In this document: positions 62,489 to 64,000 of the stretch, in pieces
How positions within the stretch are numbered: the stretch's first letter is position 1
Layout of the letters: every line of letters begins with the position of its first letter
Source: Mucilaginibacter limnophilus
GTDB lineage: Bacteria > Bacteroidota > Bacteroidia > Sphingobacteriales > Sphingobacteriaceae
Assembly (NCBI RefSeq): GCF_004005815.1
Contig: NZ_SACK01000001.1
Location: 682,001-746,000 of the forward strand
DNA: 64,000 nt
Reading direction: 5' to 3'
Position numbers and translations under genes: made by a program
Notes under the pieces: generated by a model
The model's input: only the letters and a program-made list of their open reading frames with translations
Databases searched by the model: none
Told to the model about the DNA's origin: nothing

Positions 62489-64000
62489 ATGTTCAAAAAT
62501 CTGTTCTACAAAATAACCAAATGGCGGCTAAAACTTAACAGCCAACGCAATTTCCTTATATACTGCAGTGCTTTGGCCGGGTTACTTGGCGGATTAGCAG
62601 CGGTTGCCCTAAAGTTCCTGGTTCATTTTATGGAAGATGTAAGCCGCAGCATTTCTGCTCATTTGCCATTTCATTTTATATACGTCTTTCTGCCAGCTTT
62701 GGGTATCCTGTTTACGGTTATTTATACTCACTTAATAAACCGCGATAAACTTGAAAAAGGTATTGGCAGTATTTTGGTTAATATTAAACGTAATCGCTCA
62801 AACATCGCTGCAAACAATATGTACGCGCATTTAATTAGCAGTTCGCTCACAGTTGGTTTCGGCGGATCATCGGGGTTAGAAGCGCCAATTGTTTGCACCG
62901 GCGCTGCATTAGGCTCAAATACCGGCAGGTTTTTTAAGCTCACTTCCTACGAAAAAATGGTTCTGATAGGGGCAGGGGCCTCTGCCGGTATAGCGGCGGT
63001 GTTTAACAGCCCTATTGCAGGTGTATTGTTTTCGTTAGAGCTTTTGATAGGAGAAATCACTACTGCAACATTTATCCCCCTGCTTATTGCTTCGGCAACG
63101 GGTGTTGTGGTGTCAAAGGTTTTGTACTCACGGCAGTTATTCCATCTTGCTACTGATGGTTGGGTGATGGCAGCGCTGCCATTTTACATTTTGCTGGCAC
63201 TGTTATGTGGTTGTATCTCAGTGTACATTGCAAACGTTGGCGGCAAACTTGAAAAAGGTATACTGCCAAAACAAAACAGATATGTACGTGCAATTATAGG
63301 AGGTTTATTACTTGGTATTATTATTCTTGTTTTTCCGCCTTTGTTTGGAGAAGGGTATCATGATGTACAGGAGATTCTGAACGGTAATATAGAGATTATT
63401 GCCAACGGTTCGATTTTTAGTGAGTGGTTAAGCCATCCGCTTGCCTTGCTTGGTTTTATTGCCTTGCTTGTATTTTTAAAAATAATAGCTACGGGTATTA
63501 CAATAGGTTCGGGCGGTAACGGCGGTACGTTCGCGCCAACAATGTTTACGGGCGCATTTTTAGGATTATTTATTGCATATGGAATTAACCAAACCGGTTT
63601 GATACATCTTAACACCAGTAATTTTATTGCTGCGGGTATGGCTGGCGCGCTTAGCGGCGTTTTGCACGCTCCGCTTACAGCAATATTTCTTATTGCGGAG
63701 ATTACAGGCGGCTATGTGCTGTTTATTCCGTTGATGATTGTTTCGGCTATTTCATATATAATATCACGCTATTTCAATCCGCACAACATGTATTGGCACC
63801 ATTTGGTGCACGAGCGTAACATCAGGCCCGATCATGACGATGATACCTTGTACGCCATACCGCTTGACAGTGTTATAAACCGGAATTTTTCAGCTATCAG
63901 CAAACATTCTTCTGTAAAGGATTTTTATACTGTGCTTTCACAAACGCAGGCTAATATTTTTCCTGTATTAAATGATGGTGGCTCACTTGAAGGAGTTGTA
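62489..64000 (+). CDS. ClC-family chloride channel/antiporter, 3'-truncated by window edge
   Basis: The frame is open from ATG 62489 to the end of the window (504 codons). It encodes a ClC core of about ten to twelve helices with the ion-path motifs KGIGSIL, GLEAP (the gating Glu position, near residue 131) and GGTFAP (near residue 350). After the core, from about residue 450, the start of a cytoplasmic CBS-domain region is seen (FPVLNDGG). Bacterial ClC proteins move chloride or fluoride, often in exchange for protons. Confidence 0.9.
   Translation, partial: MFKNLFYKITKWRLKLNSQRNFLIYCSALAGLLGGLAAVALKFLVHFMEDVSRSISAHLPFHFIYVFLPALGILFTVIYTHLINRDKLEKGIGSILVNIKRNRSNIAANNMYAHLISSSLTVGFGGSSGLEAPIVCTGAALGSNTGRFFKLTSYEKMVLIGAGASAGIAAVFNSPIAGVLFSLELLIGEITTATFIPLLIASATGVVVSKVLYSRQLFHLATDGWVMAALPFYILLALLCGCISVYIANVGGKLEKGILPKQNRYVRAIIGGLLLGIIILVFPPLFGEGYHDVQEILNGNIEIIANGSIFSEWLSHPLALLGFIALLVFLKIIATGITIGSGGNGGTFAPTMFTGAFLGLFIAYGINQTGLIHLNTSNFIAAGMAGALSGVLHAPLTAIFLIAEITGGYVLFIPLMIVSAISYIISRYFNPHNMYWHHLVHERNIRPDHDDDTLYAIPLDSVINRNFSAISKHSSVKDFYTVLSQTQANIFPVLNDGGSLEGVV

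Overview
The window is AT-leaning, gene-dense chromosomal DNA from a member of the Bacteroidota, most probably of the Sphingobacteriaceae (Mucilaginibacter/Pedobacter type). The evidence is a short (286 aa) primary sigma factor, a fused MurF-alanine racemase, a long Oar-like TonB-dependent receptor, many SPI/SPII-secreted glycan enzymes, promoters of the TAnnTTTG (-7) type, and almost no Shine-Dalgarno sequences. Genus is an inference; no rRNA is present.

Region 1 (1-20.7 kb) is a plant-cell-wall, apiose-centred island. The 3' end of a GH140-like apiosidase gene and an SGNH esterase gene end at a terminator. A tight eight-gene operon follows (2568-12538) and encodes what I read as the D-apiose catabolic pathway: D-apiose dehydrogenase (apsD), a RuBisCO-like decarboxylase (oiaX), 3-oxo-isoapionate kinase (oiaK), a ribose-type ABC importer (ATPase, permease, lipoprotein binding protein), D-apionate oxidoisomerase (apnO) and D-apionate lactonase (apnL). 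Next comes an unusual membrane-spanning regulator with extracytoplasmic LamG/kelch-like domains and a cytoplasmic SARP-like winged helix. Three secreted proteins follow: a DUF1593 protein, a clan GH-A hydrolase and a GH78 alpha-L-rhamnosidase. Apiose would be cut from pectin (RG-II), apiogalacturonan or flavonoid glycosides outside the cytoplasm, imported, and degraded to L-erythrulose 1-phosphate plus CO2. The isomerases that finish the route are not in the window.

Region 2 (20.9-34.9 kb) is housekeeping: a tRNA-Gly/tRNA-Leu pair, recX, murF-alr, DUF502, a TetA-like MFS pump, a TlpA-like thioredoxin protein, a LOG-family protein, a sodium symporter, recR, a GT2 and two SDRs. Region 3 (35.0-38.8 kb) is a trpDFBA operon preceded by a textbook-like attenuator: a 14-residue leader peptide with tandem Trp codons and mutually exclusive antiterminator and terminator helices. 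trpE, trpG and trpC are absent.

Region 4 (38.8-64 kb) holds a Sua5-family protein, YceI, sucC, a LolD-type ATPase, a pre-ATP-grasp/HAD gene pair, an S41 protease, SMC, PhzF, a four-module CBM48 protein with a retropepsin-like protease, a frameshifted ABC ATPase with a membrane partner, endonuclease V, the primary sigma factor, an MBL hydrolase, lipoamide dehydrogenase, the TonB receptor, purM and the start of a ClC channel. Short dispersed inverted repeats sit between genes at 33.97, 37.97 and 56.1 kb, a TGTTGAC array at 25.8-26.0 kb, and a 14-bp-arm palindrome at 42.37 kb. I see no insertion sequence, prophage, CRISPR array or rRNA.
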